Assembly: GCA_038501625.1 (NCBI GenBank)
Contig: JAZAYU010000202.1
Span: forward strand, 558,001-622,000
DNA: 64,000 nucleotides
Direction: 5' to 3'
From: Corbicula japonica
Lineage: Eukaryota; Mollusca; Bivalvia; Venerida; Cyrenidae
Every line of letters starts with the position of its first letter. The first letter of the stretch is position 1. The notes beneath the pieces were generated by a model. That model was not told the DNA's origin. It did no database searches and saw nothing but the letters and a program-made list of their open reading frames with translations. Position numbers and translations under genes: made by a program. Shown piece after piece: positions 22,605 through 34,862 of the stretch.

Positions 22605-22684
22605 GTAGAAAAAGTTTTCTCTTTATGTATTAAGTCAGATTGTTACCGTTACCGATGTCATGCAGTGATTGATCAACCTTTTTT

Positions 22685-22790
22685 GGGGTTGTCCCGGTTA
22701 TCTCAATTGGTTGCATCGCAGGAATTGCAGCGCTAGGCGCTGTCGCCGTGACGGTGCGGGTTTGCATTCAGCTAGAGGCACTATCACTTA
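22685..22790 (+). mobile_element. tRNA-like SINE remnant (tentative)
   Basis: GGTTATCTCAATTGGTTGC resembles a Pol III A box and GCGGGTTTGCATTC a B box, about 50 bp apart, as in a tRNA-derived SINE head. The tail is not clear. It may be a decayed copy. Confidence 0.35.
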
Positions 22791-23005
22791 AAATATATTT
22801 ACTGAGACTATACAGTGCTTCAAATAAACATGGTCAAAATGTTGGACAAGCTTTTTTCTTTTAAGTTCATACATTAATGTAACTGAATATTTTTGTTGAA
22901 TAGATATTTAAAATTGGTTTAATATTCATACGAGTGCACATATTAATTAACATGTTTTTGACATATTATATGAACGACTTTTTGAAATGTGATGGCCTTT
23001 TCCAG

Positions 23006-23206
23006 ATTGCAAAGCTCTTGGCCTGTCTCCTGAGACAATCAAATCTACAAATATGACCTACTTCAAGGAGAATGTCAGGCTGTCCTGCAAAACAGGATAT
23101 AATTTTGACATGGGACGTTTCAATGATGAAGATGAAGTAACATTGACCTGTGACAATGGATGGATGATTGCTGGTCAGAACCCGGGAGCTATACCAAATT
23201 GCAAAG
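23006..23206 (+). CDS. exon 10: CCP/sushi domain 1
   Basis: Acceptor CTTTTCCAG, donor GTTTGT, phase 1 at both ends, 67 codons. Product starts DCKALGLSPETIKSTN and has VRLSCKTGYNF, LTCDNGWMI and PNCK, the four-cysteine CCP pattern. Confidence 0.85.
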
Positions 23207-23751
23207 GTTTGTTTATGAAATAAAATTAGGTGTAGAAATAATGCTAAAAAAATTATAAGTGGGCAAACAGTTTAGATCCAGATCAGCTGGCTCATCACGT
23301 CATTGTGATTGGAGTCTATGCAGAAATTACATACTGAAAGTTTTCATGTTGAACATGATGGTTATTTGTTAAACAGGAAGGTTGCATCATCTAGCTTTTT
23401 CTCCCCAAAATACATAACAGGTCACCTGCTGGATTTTTCAATTTTATATGCAAAAAGTATAATTATGACATAAAAAATTGTGTGACTTCGGTATAATGTG
23501 TATAAGATTGGCCGGCTATTTGTAAAATTTCTTATAGTATAATATTATAATAAAAAATATTCTTCTTAAATATAATATTGTATGATATTTCATAGAATAT
23601 ATCAACATTTCAAAACTCTGAAGAAAAAATGAAAATAATAATTGTGAACAGGTTTTCTCTGGTCAAATTTTTACTTGCTGAAAACAGTAGGGCGTGAGAG
23701 AGGGACAGAAGACATCTATATGGCAAGCTGTAATTTATGTATTTATTGCAG
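23207..23751. other. intron, nothing recognised
   Basis: Very AT-rich, with TATAATATT-type local palindromes. No exon or named repeat. Confidence 0.5.
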
Positions 23752-23925
23752 TTGTTTACTGTGGAACACCTAACAAAATCAACAACGGTCAGATTGTTAG
23801 GGCAACTGGAGTGACATATAATTCAACGGCAACATACAAATGTAACCCTGGGTTTCAGATAAGTGATTCAGACACTGCCACATGTAACGAAGATGGGAAA
23901 TGGAGAACAGTACCGACTTGTACAT
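23752..23925 (+). CDS. exon 11: CCP/sushi domain 2
   Basis: Acceptor TTTATTGCAG, donor GTAAGT, phase 1 at both ends. The product is a canonical CCP: VYCGTPNKINNGQIV, TATYKCNPGFQISDSDTATC, GKWRTVPTC. It is the best-conserved sushi module in the gene. Confidence 0.9.
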
Positions 23926-25149
23926 GTAAGTCTGACAGGTTGTCTTTACAATCATTATTGTTAGGCATAAAGTGACAGCTTTAGAAATCAAAGTATTTTT
24001 GTGTCAGCCTTTTGAAGAAAAAGCAATACATAGGGATAGGGATCGCTTTGTTTGTCTGTTGATCTGTCGGTCGCGAAAACTTAACTATAACTGCCATTTC
24101 CTAATAGTATTTGTTTATCAAACTTTTTAAATTATATTGGACAACACAGATATAATTATACCAACTTCTTAAGGTAAAGGTCACATTTGATTGAGTTATG
24201 TCAGGGCTGTTACTATAAATATTTTGATCAAGCTCAATTTGCTTCTGAGGAGGCTAGACTATGCTAGCACCGTCCAAGTGATGCTAGGGGGGTCCAGGTG
24301 CTGGAAAATTCTGAAATCGTAGACTTAAAATTGTGACATCTCAGCCATTCTGGGGAGCTTATTGTTTTTAATAAAGCAATTTTACAATCTACACAGAAAT
24401 TGTGTGACTTGACAGATTGAAGGCAGAGTTTATTTACTGCGACTGTCCCTGTGGATGGTTGTGAGTTTCTTCTAGGGGATGTATGCTTTCAAGAAATGCA
24501 TCATACAGGTCTTTATATTAGCCATAATTTACCACCATACAGGACCCCTGAGTTGGAAAATCCATTTATTAATGACATGCACATTCTAGCTTGATTCCCA
24601 AAAGGACGATAATCCACTATCAGAATATCATAATATATGTGAATATAATAAAGTAATGGCGGGTAGTCATAATCCTAACCAATTTTCTTCTATTTTTTCC
24701 AAATAACAGGCAGCCTTAGTTTCATTTAAGCCAGCCGAATCGTCTGGATGTCGCCTTCTAATGACAATCTTGTATGCATCATGCCCCTTTTTGCTCATGA
24801 ATTTTGTCATAAAAACTTAACATTGACTATAACGTTGACATTTCTATATATTTCATTATCAAACTTGCAAATCATATTGCTTAAGACTACACAGTTATGG
24901 TGATGCCAAAATGTTTAGGCAAATCCTTATATGAGGTATGCCCCTATCTTTACTTGGATTTTTTTCTGACAAAGTACCAGAGGCCGATACAAGTGTTCAA
25001 CTGATCACACATCTTACTGTAAATATTTCTCGCTGATGATTTATTCTGGTGATGATATTTTTTGTTATCTTTACAAATAATGCTTTGATTTTTATTGGTT
25101 GGTTTTTATAACGCAAGTTATACCTTTACATCATGGAAGGTGGCTGTAA
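23926..25149. other. start of the 15-kb intron, degenerate repeats only
   Basis: Contains stretches such as AAGGTAAAGGTCACATTTGA and TATCAAACTTGCAAATCATA, related to phrases near 48060-48300 (AGGTCAAGGTCATATTTGAT). These are old dispersed repeats. No exon seen. Confidence 0.45.
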
Positions 25150-25290
25150 TCTCAATGGGCAATCAGTGTAGATCCAGGTCAGTCAGCATGTCCTTGCCAT
25201 CTGATCAAGATCTACACAGTTTGCGTTTAAATCTATGAAGATAGTTTGACCAGATAACAAAACAGTGCAGATCGAGATCAGATGGCACAG
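25150..25290. repeat. dispersed repeat (GTGTAGATCC...TGATCAG family)
   Basis: CAGTGTAGATCCAGGTCAGT, CATCTGATCAAGATCTACAC, then CAGTGCAGATCGAGATCAGA. A further partial copy is at 25920-25980. Confidence 0.65.
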
Positions 25291-25359
25291 AAAAACCATA
25301 GATATAGAGTAAAGGTTTAAACAACAGACAGTGCCAATAATATCATTTATTTTATGCTT

Positions 25360-25756
25360 TTCAGTGAAATATATGGTATTTCACTGTTTTCAAACAGTGG
25401 AATATAATTTTTATTTTCACTGTTTTTTGACGTTGGTACCCAAACGCACATAACATTCCGAATGAGAACGTTTAGAAATCGGACTCAAGATTGGTCATAT
25501 GACGTCATGACGTCACGTTGAAGACAAACGTTTTTTGGCGCCATTTCATGCACTTTTTTCTGTCTAATTCACACAAAGTTTTAACTAAAAGCATAAAATA
25601 AAAAGAAAATTTGTTTTATACCAGTGTAAGATAGAAATATATTTCACTCGTGAACTCCGGAATTATGTATTTCCACTCGTGGCTTCGCTACTCGTGAAAA
25701 TACCAATTCCGGAGCTCACTCGGTGAAATATATTTCCATCTTACACTGGTAAAAAC
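25360..25756. mobile_element. palindrome-bearing element with tandem TGACGTCA sites
   Basis: A hairpin at about 25612-25756 pairs ACCAGTGTAAGATAGAAATA and TTTCACTCGTGAACTCCGGAA with their complements, with a loop CTCGTGGCTTCGCTACTCG. Two adjoining TGACGTCA words lie at 25500-25515, and related GTGAAATATATGG pieces begin at about 25366. Probably a MITE-like element; three other hairpins in the window share this layout. Confidence 0.6.
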
Positions 25757-26149
25757 AAATATCCTCTATGTATTGTTAACAGAGTTGGTTTAAAAGTTAC
25801 TTCATATTTTTAATAAAGTTCTAATGATTAAATTATTTATATTTTGTTGTATTAATGCATATCAAACTTGTCATTAACACTTTACTTCATGGTTAAGCTT
25901 TTTCATCACATGGGCAAATAGTGTAAATCCAGATCAGCCAGCAAATTCATGCCATTGATCTGGATCTACACTGTTGACTTTCGGTCAGAAATAATAATGT
26001 GAATCTAAAAGGGAACAATGAATATCCTTATCAGATGGGAGGGATATACTGGCAATTCAGATCTACATCAGTCATCCATGTTATTATAACCCGCTTCGAT
26101 GAAGAGGGGGGTATAACTGTTTTACCCTTGTCCGTCCGTAACAAAAATT

Positions 26150-26759
26150 TCCATCGCAGTTTTCTCAGCAACTATAACATGCAGCAGCCTGATACTTTGC
26201 ATATTGCTTCATCCTATAGTCCCATGTGGTATAAAGCGATTTTATGCTCCTTGCTCATCTACTACTTGTTTGTCGCATATTTTTAGATTTTGTTACTATA
26301 TAGGTGAATTACATCAACCAAAGGGCATTTTTATTTTCCGTCGCAGTTTTCAAAGCAACTACAACATGTAGCAGCATGACATTTTGCATAATTCTTTATC
26401 CTATATCCCATATAGTATAAAGCAATTTCATGCTCCTTGCTCTTCTACTTATTGTTTACCGAATACTTAGATTTTCATACATAGATGACAAACATGTACA
26501 ATTTCCGTCGCAGTTTTCTAAGCAACTACAACATCCAGCAGCCTGATGTTTTGCATATTGCTTAATCCTATAGTTCCATATGGGGTAAAGTGATTTGATG
26601 CTCCTTGCTCCTTGCTCTTCTACTTCCTGTTTACCGAATACTTAGACTTTTACACATAGATGAAATACATGCACAATTTCCGTCGCAGTTTTTAGGCAAC
26701 TTTAACATGCAGCAGCCTCATGTTTTGCATATTGCTTTAACCTTCAGTCCTAAATGGCA
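26150..26759. repeat. tandem repeat array, 4 units of ~165-185 bp
   Basis: Units start near 26150, 26336, 26503 and 26677 with TTTCCRTCGCAGTTTTCT. They go on with AACATGCAGCAGCCTGATRT, TTTGCATATTGCTT and ATGCTCCTTGCTCTTCTACT. The fourth is cut by a Naiad fragment, and its remainder (TTCTTGCTCATCTTCTTCCT) continues after 27615. Confidence 0.75.
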
Positions 26760-27615
26760 ATTTTCCCGGTTATTCGTAAAAAACATCTGTAAATTTAAAA
26801 AGAAACGTTACCAACATGATATTTTACAGCGCTCTGCATGCCTGGTGATTAACCCTTCTACAGTTGATCATTATGCTTACCTCTTTGGTTGCACGACGGC
26901 GGCAGGGGTTTAAGAGTATATGAAGGTTTATAGGGAAATCTTTTGTTTGGGATGGATCGAAATTGTACTATTTAATGGTGTAATTACTGAGTTGCGCTCA
27001 ACCCGGGGCTAGGCGGCGTGGGCAGTAATAAGCATTCCCATTACTGCCCATGAACAGGCTCAATCAAACCGAGCCTGCAGTATTTTCATATTTGTCGTGT
27101 TCGGTGGCTTTCAAAGTTCCCTTTTCATCTATTCTTAAAAGAACCTAGAAGCTCGATTTGTTTCTTTTATCCCTATCATCGTGTTCTTGCTGATTTTACT
27201 CCAGGAGCTCTGGTCTCGGTAAGATCATTGAGTACCCGCTCTTTGACTTTGCAATACTATTAGATTCTTATGTTTTATATGTTTGTGTGCTTTTGCATGC
27301 AACATTGTTGAGCCAATTAGTGGGTTGGAGTTGTTTCACCAAGACAACTTGTATTTGTTTTGTAATATGAGAACCTGTTGGGGCAAGTGTGAGGTTGGTG
27401 CACCCTAGAACCTGGTTTAAACCCCCAGTGGCAATTTGATTTGCCACTGACCGTTCCAAGGCGGTAACCCCCCGGGTTCTCATTTTTGTTAATTGTTAGT
27501 GGTGTCTCTTTTGAAACTGATCATTTTATTAACCATGCTCTCTCCCTCTCTTCTTCTTGACTGAGTAGAGAGGCTGTTTTTTCTGAATGTGGCGATTCCT
27601 GATATGCATATTTCA
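26760..27615 (+). mobile_element. Naiad 3' fragment
   Basis: Begins FSRLFVKNICKFKKKRY and runs to the same TAA-ended C-terminus (26911), then the Naiad 3' UTR, ending GATATGCATATTTCACC and a T run. An unrelated stretch of ~180 bp (about 26945-27125) has been inserted in the UTR. The element splits a tandem repeat unit. A 5'-truncated insertion. Confidence 0.8.
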
Positions 27616-27739
27616 CCTTTTTATGATTCTTGCTCATCTTCTTCCTGTTTACCAACTATTTTTAAGCTTTTTTTACTAAACAGGTGTACTACACGGAAGG
27701 GTATCTTTTTATTACTATATAGATGCATTACATAAACCA

Positions 27740-28376
27740 AAGGGCATCTAAGTTATTGAAAAATGCAAATTACATTTTGAAAGTAATATTTCTCACAGCG
27801 GGGTTATCACTTAGTGAGTATTAGCTGACAGATTTACTTGTTAAAGGTGTATCTTTGGAGTAAAAGGCTAAGTGCATACCTTTGACATGAGTTATTTTTA
27901 AACTTGTGTTTTACTTTGTAAAGTTTACATATGCATTAACCGTAGAAAATTCATTTTTTCCAATATTGGATAAATTAATATGAAAAAGACAGTCATATCC
28001 AATTAAAGGGTCTTGCCTTCAATGATATACCACTGTTGTTGTTTTCAGCACCTTGTAAGTATTTAACTGCTAAAAGGGGAATATAGAATATGATAATTGG
28101 TTTATTGGAAAAATGAACTTTTTAATGGAACCTTTCTCAGGCTGTGGTTTGTGAAATGAAAGCGCTTACGCTATTATTGTCATGTTCGATATATAATTGA
28201 CTGGTATCATGGGAAAATATGTGTAAGCAAGTTGACATCATTCTTGAAAATGATGTCATATATTATAAGTTAAGCACTGTTAGTTTTAATTATAGTTAAG
28301 TGTTATGCATTCAAAATTTGTGTTATTTTAAAACCAACCTATATTTTCAAAATTACCAATATATAACGTAGGAGAC
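27740..28376. other. intron, nothing recognised
   Basis: AT-rich. A TTGTTTTCAG/CACCTTGTAAGT near 28045-28060 looks like paired splice signals around six bases, but I have no support for a micro-exon. Confidence 0.4.
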
Positions 28377-28462
28377 AGGGCCCAAGATCTTAAAACTAAG
28401 ATTTGAGACCAGTCCCAAATCTCAAGCATCGTATTGGTCTCCAGATTTAGTTTATGATATTT
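28377..28462. repeat. dispersed inverted repeat (GGGCCCAAGATC family), short copy
   Basis: GGGCCCAAGATCTTAAAACTA, GAGACCAGTCCCAAATCTCA, AGCATC...TTGGTCTCC. An internally deleted member of the family at 18294. Confidence 0.6.
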
Positions 28463-28572
28463 GGCAAAGATTTTCCCATGATATGACTCAATTATGGTAG
28501 ACTGGTTGAGTTTCCTGCTTCCAAGCTGAAGCCGGCTGGCAATGGCATTGTTAGTGGAGGAATTTAGCTGTG

Positions 28573-29006
28573 AAGATTTTAGCTCGACTATTCGAAGAAT
28601 ATCCTACACGCCCTGGTGTCGGCGTCGGCGTTCCCGTCGGCGTCCGTTAACAAAAATGCACTTTGGTACATGAAAACTACTTAAAATATGAACTTGAAAC
28701 TTGGAATATATATTCACCATCAAATTCTACGTCATTACCAACAACACCCATAACTCTGCTGTCAATATTTTTCAAGTTATGCCCCTTTTTTCACTTAAAT
28801 TTTGCGTTAAGGAAAATATGCACTTTGGTCCATAACTTATAAACTACTTAAGATATCAACTTGAAACTTGGAATATATATTTACCATCAAATTCTACATC
28901 ATAATCAACAGGACCCATAACTCTGCTCTCAATATATTTCAAGTTATGCCCCTTTTTTCTTATATTTTGCATTTTGCCCATAACTTTAAAACTACTTGAG
29001 ATATTG
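28573..29006. repeat. tandem repeat array flanking the LTR element, left part
   Basis: Starts TTTAGCTCGACTATTCGAAG and GTCGGCGTCGGCGTTCC, then ~155-bp units with GCACTTTGGTMCAT, AACTTGAAACTTGGAATATA, ACCATCAAATTCTACRTCAT and CAAGTTATGCCCCTTTTTT. The same units go on at 36249-36740, so the LTR element entered this array. Confidence 0.75.
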
Positions 29007-29011
29007 CCTTG
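29007..29011. other. target-site duplication, left (CCTTG)
   Basis: CCTTG directly precedes the 5' LTR and is repeated at 36249-36253 directly after the 3' LTR. Confidence 0.85.
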
Positions 29012-29592
29012 TGTCAAGAAATATTGTTTTATCTTTGTTGTTTTCATATGCATTCTTTTTCAGATATTTTAACCGTTGTGAAAACACCGTACATTTCGTG
29101 AATTATTGATTTAAGGCACTTCGGAATTGTTTAATAAGACATCAAAAGAAACACAAATATTATCAGAAATTAACGACGTCAATAACGTCATTTACGGTGT
29201 TTTCGCAGCGGTTCGCGCATAGTTAATAAATAGTTTGATTTGTCAATAAACGTTGCTGATGGTCACGTCAATGTCAGACCACACAAAAAAAGCCGTTTCG
29301 AAAAGAACGCATCACAAATTGTCAAATTCCTAGCTTAAGCCAGTGGAGCAAGTCCAGCAAGAGGAGCAAGCCTACTGACAAAGTGAAGCCACTAAACTAA
29401 CGAAGCAGAGCAAGTCTAAAGAAGAAGCGAAGCAAGTCCACAGAAGAAACGAAGCAGCCTACAGAGGAAGCGGAGCAAGTCCAATGAAACAGTGGAGCAG
29501 GTCCAAGTGAAGTCAGCCTTAATTGAGTTATCCAACTAGTAAAGACATCGTCACCTCAGTTAGTAGACATCGCTCTAGACCAACGTGTGACA
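29012..29592 (+). repeat. 5' LTR
   Basis: 581 bp, TGTCAAGAA ... TGTGACA. It contains AACGACGTCAATAACGTCAT (CRE-like), TTAATAAATAG and a purine-rich series of AGCAAGTCCA / GAAGCGAAGCAAGT repeats near the 3' part. It matches 35670-36248. Confidence 0.88.
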
Positions 29593-29595
29593 AAT

Positions 29596-29613
29596 TGGGG
29601 GCTCGTCCGGGAT
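29596..29613 (+). promoter_or_regulatory. primer binding site, tRNA-Pro type
   Basis: TGGGGGCTCGTCCGGGAT lies 3 bp after the LTR end. This 18-mer is the complement of the 3' end of tRNA-Pro, the primer known from gammaretroviruses. Confidence 0.85.
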
Positions 29614-29657
29614 TTACTACAAGGAGGTTAACACTAGTTAGATAACTGCATAGCAAA

Positions 29658-32600
29658 ATGAACTACGACGGATGGTGTAGACTTGGGGAGAGGCTCGGTT
29701 TAGCGGGACAAGACTTAGCCCGGTTTATCAAAGAGAAAGAAGAAGAATACATAGCTCGAAAAGAGAGAGAGCACAGAGAAGGGAAGACGAGAGAAAGCAT
29801 CAGGAAATGCAATTCCAGCTTCACATGAAAGAGCAGGAGTTGGAAATAGAAAGACTGCGAGCGGGTAGAGGGAACAACGATAATTCGAGTAGTAAAGCAT
29901 TACGTCCAAAACTACCGATGTTCGACGAAAAACAAGGTGATATGGATGTATACATCGAACGGTTCGAGAGGTTTGCACAGAGTCAAGAAACATGGGCATT
30001 GAGCCTTAGCTCGTTGTTGACTGGAAAGGGACTGGAGGTGTATACGAGCATGCCACCTTCCGATGCATGTAACTATAAGTCATTGAAGGTTGCAGTGCTG
30101 AAGAGGTACCAACTCACGGAGGAGGGCTTTAGGTCTAAGTTCAGGATGAGTAAGCCGGACCAGGGTGAGACGGTATTCCAGTTCGCGGCCAGAATGAGAA
30201 GGTACTTTATACGCTGGACAGAGATGGCTGGAGTGGAGAACACATATGAAGCTCTATGTGACCTAATGATCAAAGAGCAATTCATCAGAAGTTGCTCAAC
30301 CGACTTGGCGTTGTTTTTAAGGGAAAGAGCACCAAAGTCGATGGAAGGTGTTATCAGGCTTGCTGAGCAGTATACAGAGGCTCATGGTGGTAGAATGTCT
30401 ACAAACGCAAACAAGCCGTATGCAGGTCCACAGATGCGCCAGAAGGAGGAAACACCAGCGCATCCCTCAAGCAAGCCTCCAACAAAAGAAATAGATGAAA
30501 GAAGAAAAGACAAGATCTGTTTTGTTTGCAACAGAAAAGGTCATATAGCGAAGGATTGTAAAACGCTGAAAACAGACAGAAAAGTGTCAGCAGCATGTGC
30601 ACAGGTCAAGGTACCTTATACGTCAATAGAAGAGTGCACAGAAAATGGATTGTTGAAGTTAGCCAACGGGGACACGCTTCCAATCATATCAGCAGGATGT
30701 ACAATAGAGATGCTTGAGGGAAAACGGAACCTCGACATACAAACAGGGTTTGTCGGTGACAGGGAAGTCAAGGTGTTGAGAGATACAGGCAGTGAGATGG
30801 CTGCAGTAAGAAGAGAGTTGGTCAGTGAAGACCAAATGCTAAAGAAGAAGATCATCATGATACCCATTGACGGGCAGGCAAGGATGGTTTCAGTGGCGAG
30901 GATACACATCGACACCCCATATTACACCGGAGAAACAGAGGCGATGGTGCCAACGTCACTTATATGTGATCTGGTCTTAGGCAACATACCTGGTGTTGCT
31001 GACAAACCAAGCAAAACATGGGTTGCACAGGGTAAGGTCGCAGCGGCAGTAATGACAAGATCTCAGAGAAAGAAAGCAGAGCAGCCGTTAAAGGCATTAC
31101 ATGTGTCTGAACCATCATGCGATAGGGAGATTAATGTTGGAGTTTTAAAGAAGGCACAGAAAGAGGATGTGTCATTGAAGAAACTCTGGGATTTGGCAGC
31201 TGAAGGTGATTACAAAGAGACGAAGACTGGAGCTGCATACAAATATGAAGTACAGAAACAGGTCCTGTATAGGATATACAGGAAGAAGATGACCTCCGAT
31301 CAGGAGACAAAGCAAATAGTTGTTCCGATATCATTCAGAAGACGCGTTATGGAACTGGCGCATGAATCCATTGTGGGTGGCCATCTATCAGGAAAGAAGA
31401 CAGAGGACAGAATCATGTCCAGTTTCTTTTGGCCTGGAATAACTGGAGATGTGTCACGGTTTTGTCGTTCCTGTGATATATGTCAGAGAACAATTCCAAA
31501 AGGAAGGGTGCAGAGAGTCCCACTTGGAGTGATGCCTATTATTGATGAACCTTTCCGCAGAGTAGCTGTCGACATAGTAGGTCCAATTACACCAGTGTCG
31601 GATAGCGGAAACAGATACATCGTGACTATGGTGGATTATGCTACGAGGTATCCCGAAGCGGTTGCCATTCCAAGGATTGACACAGAAAGAGTCGCTGAAG
31701 CCCTTCTGGATGTGTTCTCGAGAGTAGGTTTTCCTAGTGAAATACTCAGTGACAGAGGTAGCCAATTCACATCAGATCTGATGAAAGAAGTAAGCCGTCT
31801 CGTCTCGATGAGGCAATTATTTACGACACCTTATAATCCTAAGTGCAATGGGTTATGCGAGCGTATAAACGGTGTATTGAAAAGCATGCTGAAGAAGATG
31901 TGTCAGGAGAGACCAAAAGATTGGGACAGATATCTTCCAGCAGTCTTGTTTGCGTATAGAGAAGTACCACAAGCCAGTACGGGGTTTTCACCATTCGAAC
32001 TATTGTATGGTCGAACAGTACGAGGACCGCTACAGGTGTTAAAAGAGTTGTGGACCGAAGAAGAAACTCCAGAGACGCAGAATACTTATCAGTACGTGTT
32101 GGACCTGAAACATCGGCTAGAGGAGACATGCAAAATAGCAAAGGAAAGCCTAAGCAAGTCCAGCGAGACATACAAACATCACTATGACAAGAAGACACGC
32201 AAACGATGCTTATCCGTTGGCGATAAGGTGCTGGTTCTTTTACCGACTGACAGAAACAAGATGCTACTTCAGTGGAAAGGCCCGTACGAAGTAACAGAGA
32301 AACTGAATGAATTTGTCTACAAAGTCAAGGTTGGAGGTAGATCAGCAACATATCACATCAATCTTCTGAAGAAATATGAAGAACAGGAAAGTGTCATAGC
32401 TGCAAGTGCTGCCATTATTGAAGCTGATACAGGCGATCAGATCGGAGCTGTAGACGATGAGAATCTATTAGACCTACCAAAAGTCACCTCAAAAGAAACA
32501 TATGAGGATGTCCAGATATGCGAGACTTTAAGTGCACAGCAAAAGCAACAAGTACGTGACATACTTAAGTTTCAAGACATCCTTACTGAACGACCAGGAA

Positions 32601-33070
32601 CTACTACACTCACAGAGTATAGAATAGACCTTCTCGACAAGAACCCAATCCGTGTTAAGCAATACCCGATACCTTATTCAAAACGTCCAGATGTTGATGC
32701 AGAAGTGGAAGACATGCTTCAGGCTGGAGTCATTGAGCAAGCAAATTCTGAATACAATTCTCCAATTGTCATTGTGAAAAAGAAGGATGGCGGTAATAGG
32801 TTCTGTGTGGATTACAGAAAGTTGAATACCATAACGAGATTTGATACTGAACCTATGGCTAATATAGAGGATATCTTAGCGAAACTGCGAGAAGATAAGT
32901 ACTTCACGAAGATAGATCTTGCAAAGGGATATTGGCAGATTCCGGTGTCTAAGAATTCCAGACATGTTACAGCGTTTACAACTGACAAGGGATGTTTTCA
33001 GTTCAAAAAGATGCCTTTTGGCATGGTCAATTCAGGAGCAACATTCAATCGGATGATGAGGAAACTTCTA
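29658..33070 (+). pseudogene. gag-protease-integrase-RT (5' part of RT) of the Gmr1-like element
   Basis: The ATG at 29658 begins MNYDGWCRLGERLGLAGQDL; a frame slip near 29780-29800 puts the rest in the frame running from 29807. Residues counted from 29807: coiled region and gag/capsid-like part 1-200; CCHC knuckle CFVCNRKGHIAKDC about 238-251; protease RDTGSEMAAVRREL about 326; integrase HHCC zinc domain HESIVGGHLSG ... CRSCDICQ about 519-560; DDE core with VDIVGPI (588), SDRGSQF (649) and NGLCERI (685); chromodomain-like end; RT from about 900 with SPIVIVKKKDGGNRFCVDYR, KIDLAKGYWQIPV and KKMPFGMVNSGATFNRMMRK. It stops where the Naiad fragment enters. Confidence 0.85.
33066..33070. other. 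target-site duplication of the Naiad insertion (TTCTA), left
   Basis: TTCTA at 33066-33070 and at 34235-34239 border the Naiad fragment; removing it rejoins the RT reading ...MMRKLL with DGCRNVENYVDD. Confidence 0.7.
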
Positions 33071-34234
33071 ATTGTACTTATTGTGCACCCCTTGTTTCTG
33101 ATCTGTTTTTATACTGTTATGAAAGAGACTTTATGACTTTATGTTATCTCTTTCTACTGAACATCAAGATGATATAGTTACAGCTTTTAACAACACCCAG
33201 AGGTACCTTGATGATTTATTAAATATAGAAAATAACCATTTTCCATTACTGGTTAATAAGATTTATCCTAATGAACTACAACTTAATAAAGCGAACACTT
33301 CAGATAAGCAAGCAAACTTTCTCAATCTAAATCTGTCCATTGTAAATAGTTATGTCACTACTAAAATTTATGATAAAAGAGATGATTTTTATTTTAATAT
33401 AGTAATTTTTTCCGTTTTTAGACGGCGATGTTCCCCGTGCAACATCTTATGGGGTTTATATCTCACAGCTTGTTCGCTTTTCAAGAGCTTGCAACAATTT
33501 TAATGATTTCAATGAACGTAATCTTTGCATTACAGAAAATCTTTTAAAACAAGGTTATCGGTATCACAAATTAAGGAAAACCTTTTGCAAGTTTTATCGC
33601 CGATACCCAGATTCATAAATACAAATGCAGTTTAAAAATCACTTTTGCAACAATGTATTTCACAGCCAGTTTTTTATGGAGATTAACTTTATAAACTTAA
33701 AAAGATAAAAGGCAGTGTTCATTTCTCCCGGTTATTCGTAAAAACCATCTTAAATAGAAGCTCGATTTGTTTCTTTTATTCCTGTCATCGTGTTCTTGCT
33801 GATTTTACTCCAGGAGCTCTGGTCTCGGTAACATCACTGAGTACCCGCCCCATTCGGCTTTGCAATGCTCTTAGCTTCTTATGTCTTATATGTTTGTGTG
33901 CTTTTACATGCAACATTGTTAAGCCGATAAGTGGGATGGAGTCTTTTCACCAAGACAACTTGTACTTTTTTGTGATATGAGAACCTGTTGGGGCAAGTGT
34001 GAGGTTGGTGCAACCTAGAACCTGGTTTAAACCCCCCAGTGGCAATTTGATTTGCCACTGACCGTTCCAAGGCGGTTACCCCTCGGGTTCTCATTTTTGT
34101 TTATTGTTAGTGGTGTCTTTTTATGAAACTGATTATTTTATTAACCATGCTCTCTCCTCCTCTCTTCTTCTTGACTGTGTGGGGAGGATGTTTTTTCTGA
34201 ATATGGCGATTCCTGATATGCATATTTCACCTTT
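33071..34234 (+). mobile_element. Naiad 3' fragment inserted in the LTR element's RT
   Basis: Starts inside the Naiad RT (CAPLVSDLFLYCYERDF) and contains YLDDLLNIE, KANTSDKQANF and YDKRDDF, then a decayed C-terminus and a 3' UTR ending GATATGCATATTTCACCTTT. An 8-bp tandem duplication (ACTTTATG, about 33130-33145) shifts the frame before YLDD. Several other small deletions follow (e.g. near 33610, 33660 and 33750). Confidence 0.85.
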
Positions 34235-34862
34235 TTCTAGATGGATGCAGAAATGTGGAGAATTATGTTGATGACATTCTTGAACCTGGCAGGAACCTTT
34301 GGACGTGCTACGTCAACTACTCCACAGGTTAAGAGAAGCAGGTCTAACGATTCGACCATCCAAGTGATTGATTGGGTATGGCAATATAGGATTCACTGGA
34401 CATACTGTGGGAAACGGAGTACTGTAAATGGAGGAGGAAAGTATCAAGAGGATAAAAGAACCTCACGTTCCAAGAACCAAAAAAAAGTCAGATCCTTTTT
34501 GGGTTTGGCAGGATATTATAGGAAATTCATTCCTTCGTTTGCGGAGACTGCTGCACCGTTGACAGATTTAACAAAGAGAGGACAGTCGAACAATGTGATA
34601 TGGAGTGATGCACAAGACCGATCGTTCCAAAGGTTAAAGGATCAACTTACTCGGTCTCCATTGTTGCGTCTTCCTGACTTTAATTAAAAGTTTCTCCTTC
34701 AGACGGATGCATCAGATGTAGACATCGCGGCAGCGCTACTCCAGGAATATGACGACGGTGTATTCCCTGTTGCGTTCAGTAGCAAGAAGTTACTACCAAG
34801 AGAGAGGAACTACTCCGTTACTGAAAGAGTATCTGTACGGCAAAGAATTCGTTATTCAGACG
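34235..34862 (+). pseudogene. Gmr1-like RT (catalytic YVDD) and RNase H, first part
   Basis: Resumes with DGCRNVENYVDDILEPGR (YVDD at 34264-34275). It then goes through a decayed stretch with stops to KKVRSFLGLAGYYRKFIP and DQLTRSPLLRLPDFN, RNase H start LLQTDASDVDIAAALLQEYD and PVAFSSKKLLPRERNYSVTE. A deletion of about 14 codons follows, then YLYGKEFVIQT in a shifted frame up to the inserted element. Confidence 0.8.

Noticed and set aside
28045..28065. Apparent micro-exon CACCTT between TTTTCAG and GTAAGT
   Set aside because: Exons 11 and 12 already join in phase to give good CCP boundaries, and six bases cannot be tested by eye.
31839..32198. Minus-strand open frames inside the LTR element (also 31454-31765, 30616-30915)
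   Set aside because: They are antisense shadows of the integrase and protease coding regions.
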